This document shows positions 5,336 to 5,505 of a stretch of 5,505 bases of DNA, piece by piece. The notes beneath the pieces were generated by a model, which saw only the letters and a list, made by a program, of their open reading frames with translations, was not told where the DNA came from and ran no database searches. Position 1 is the first letter of the stretch. Each line of letters starts with the position of its first letter. This DNA is from Bacteroidota bacterium (lineage in GTDB: Bacteria > Bacteroidota > Bacteroidia > Chitinophagales > UBA10324). Location: NCBI GenBank assembly GCA_003455275.1, contig DMRR01000089.1, positions 1-5,505 on the forward strand, given 5' to 3'. Position numbers and translations under genes: made by a program.

Positions 5336-5505
5336 GTGCGCGTTCTCATTATCTGCAACGATTTTCCTCCACTGAATTCTATTGGCGCACGCCGTCCGGC
5401 AAGCTGGTTTCAATGGTTTAAAAAAAAAGGGGTTGAGCCGGTAGTAGTTACTAAACAATGGAATGCGAATGTGGAAATGCCGGAAGATGTTTTGAAAAAT
5501 TCTTC
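5336..5505 (+). CDS. GT4-type glycosyltransferase, N-terminal part (runs off the window)
   Basis: From GTG at 5336 the frame stays open to the window edge, giving 56 residues plus two bases. The peptide has the layout of the first Rossmann half of GT4 family glycosyltransferases. A hydrophobic strand (VRVLIICNDFPP) leads into the PP loop, then IGARRP (16-21) and an aromatic helix ASWFQWFKKKG, and a second strand VEPVVVTKQW. This is the familiar pattern in which FPP, IG-xRP and a VxVxT strand precede the sugar-donor domain. GTG is preferred because an in-frame TAG lies upstream near 5286 with no ATG between, and homologues normally begin one residue before this first strand. The complete protein would be expected to be roughly 400 residues, acting at the cytoplasmic face of the inner membrane in polysaccharide or glycan assembly. 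Acceptor and donor cannot be told. The frame includes a run of nine A and four G (5420-5432). Confidence 0.78.
   Translation, partial: MRVLIICNDFPPLNSIGARRPASWFQWFKKKGVEPVVVTKQWNANVEMPEDVLKNS

Noticed and set aside
5197..5421. 74-residue open frame on the plus strand
   Set aside because: It begins antisense inside the secreted-protein signal peptide, crosses both candidate promoters, and is out of frame with the glycosyltransferase start, whose translation matches a known family.
1..5505. CRISPR array, insertion sequence, phage or defence system
   Set aside because: No regularly spaced direct repeats, transposase-like protein, terminal inverted repeats or defence-gene motifs are visible. 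The tRNA gene has no repeated 3' end that would mark an integration site.

Overview
The window looks like chromosomal DNA of a member of the Bacteroidota, probably an environmental lineage of the Chitinophagales/Sphingobacteriales kind. This is inferred from the AT-rich intergenic DNA, poor Shine-Dalgarno sequences, promoter-like TAnnTTTG boxes, a lipoprotein signal ending in LSCKK, and a tRNA without an encoded CCA end. No plasmid, phage, transposase or CRISPR signature is visible.

Five protein genes and one tRNA gene lie on the minus strand. Read in transcription order from high to low coordinates they are: a small secreted protein of unknown function (5258-4824); a TMEM175-type (DUF1211) potassium-channel homologue (4726-4061); a ferritin-like di-iron protein (4039-3476) that starts at TTG just 21 bases after the channel gene; a full-length OPT-family oligopeptide transporter (3396-1339); tRNA-Cys(GCA) (1241-1171) with a strong intrinsic terminator; and a lipoprotein with a cytochrome c-like CX4CH motif (1036-92). 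At the right edge, a plus-strand gene starts at GTG 5336 and runs off the window. Its first 56 residues match the N-terminus of a GT4-type glycosyltransferase. It is divergent from the secreted-protein gene, and the two share a 77-bp intergenic region.

The genes do not form one clear pathway. The channel and ferritin-like genes are the only pair close enough to suggest co-translation. The other minus-strand genes are separated by about 80 to 300 bp, with candidate promoters or terminators between them, so they are probably independent or loosely linked housekeeping and envelope genes. Regulatory candidates are the divergent promoter pair at 5279-5319, two TTGC-N3-GCAA dyads exactly 30 bp apart just upstream of tRNA-Cys, and an imperfect hairpin upstream of the channel gene. 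The left 91 bp hold no supported gene, but carry a three-unit heptamer repeat.

I see no strong evidence for a novel multi-gene system. The most useful observations are the glycosyltransferase start at the right edge, the coupled channel/di-iron pair, and the variant haem-binding motif in the lipoprotein.
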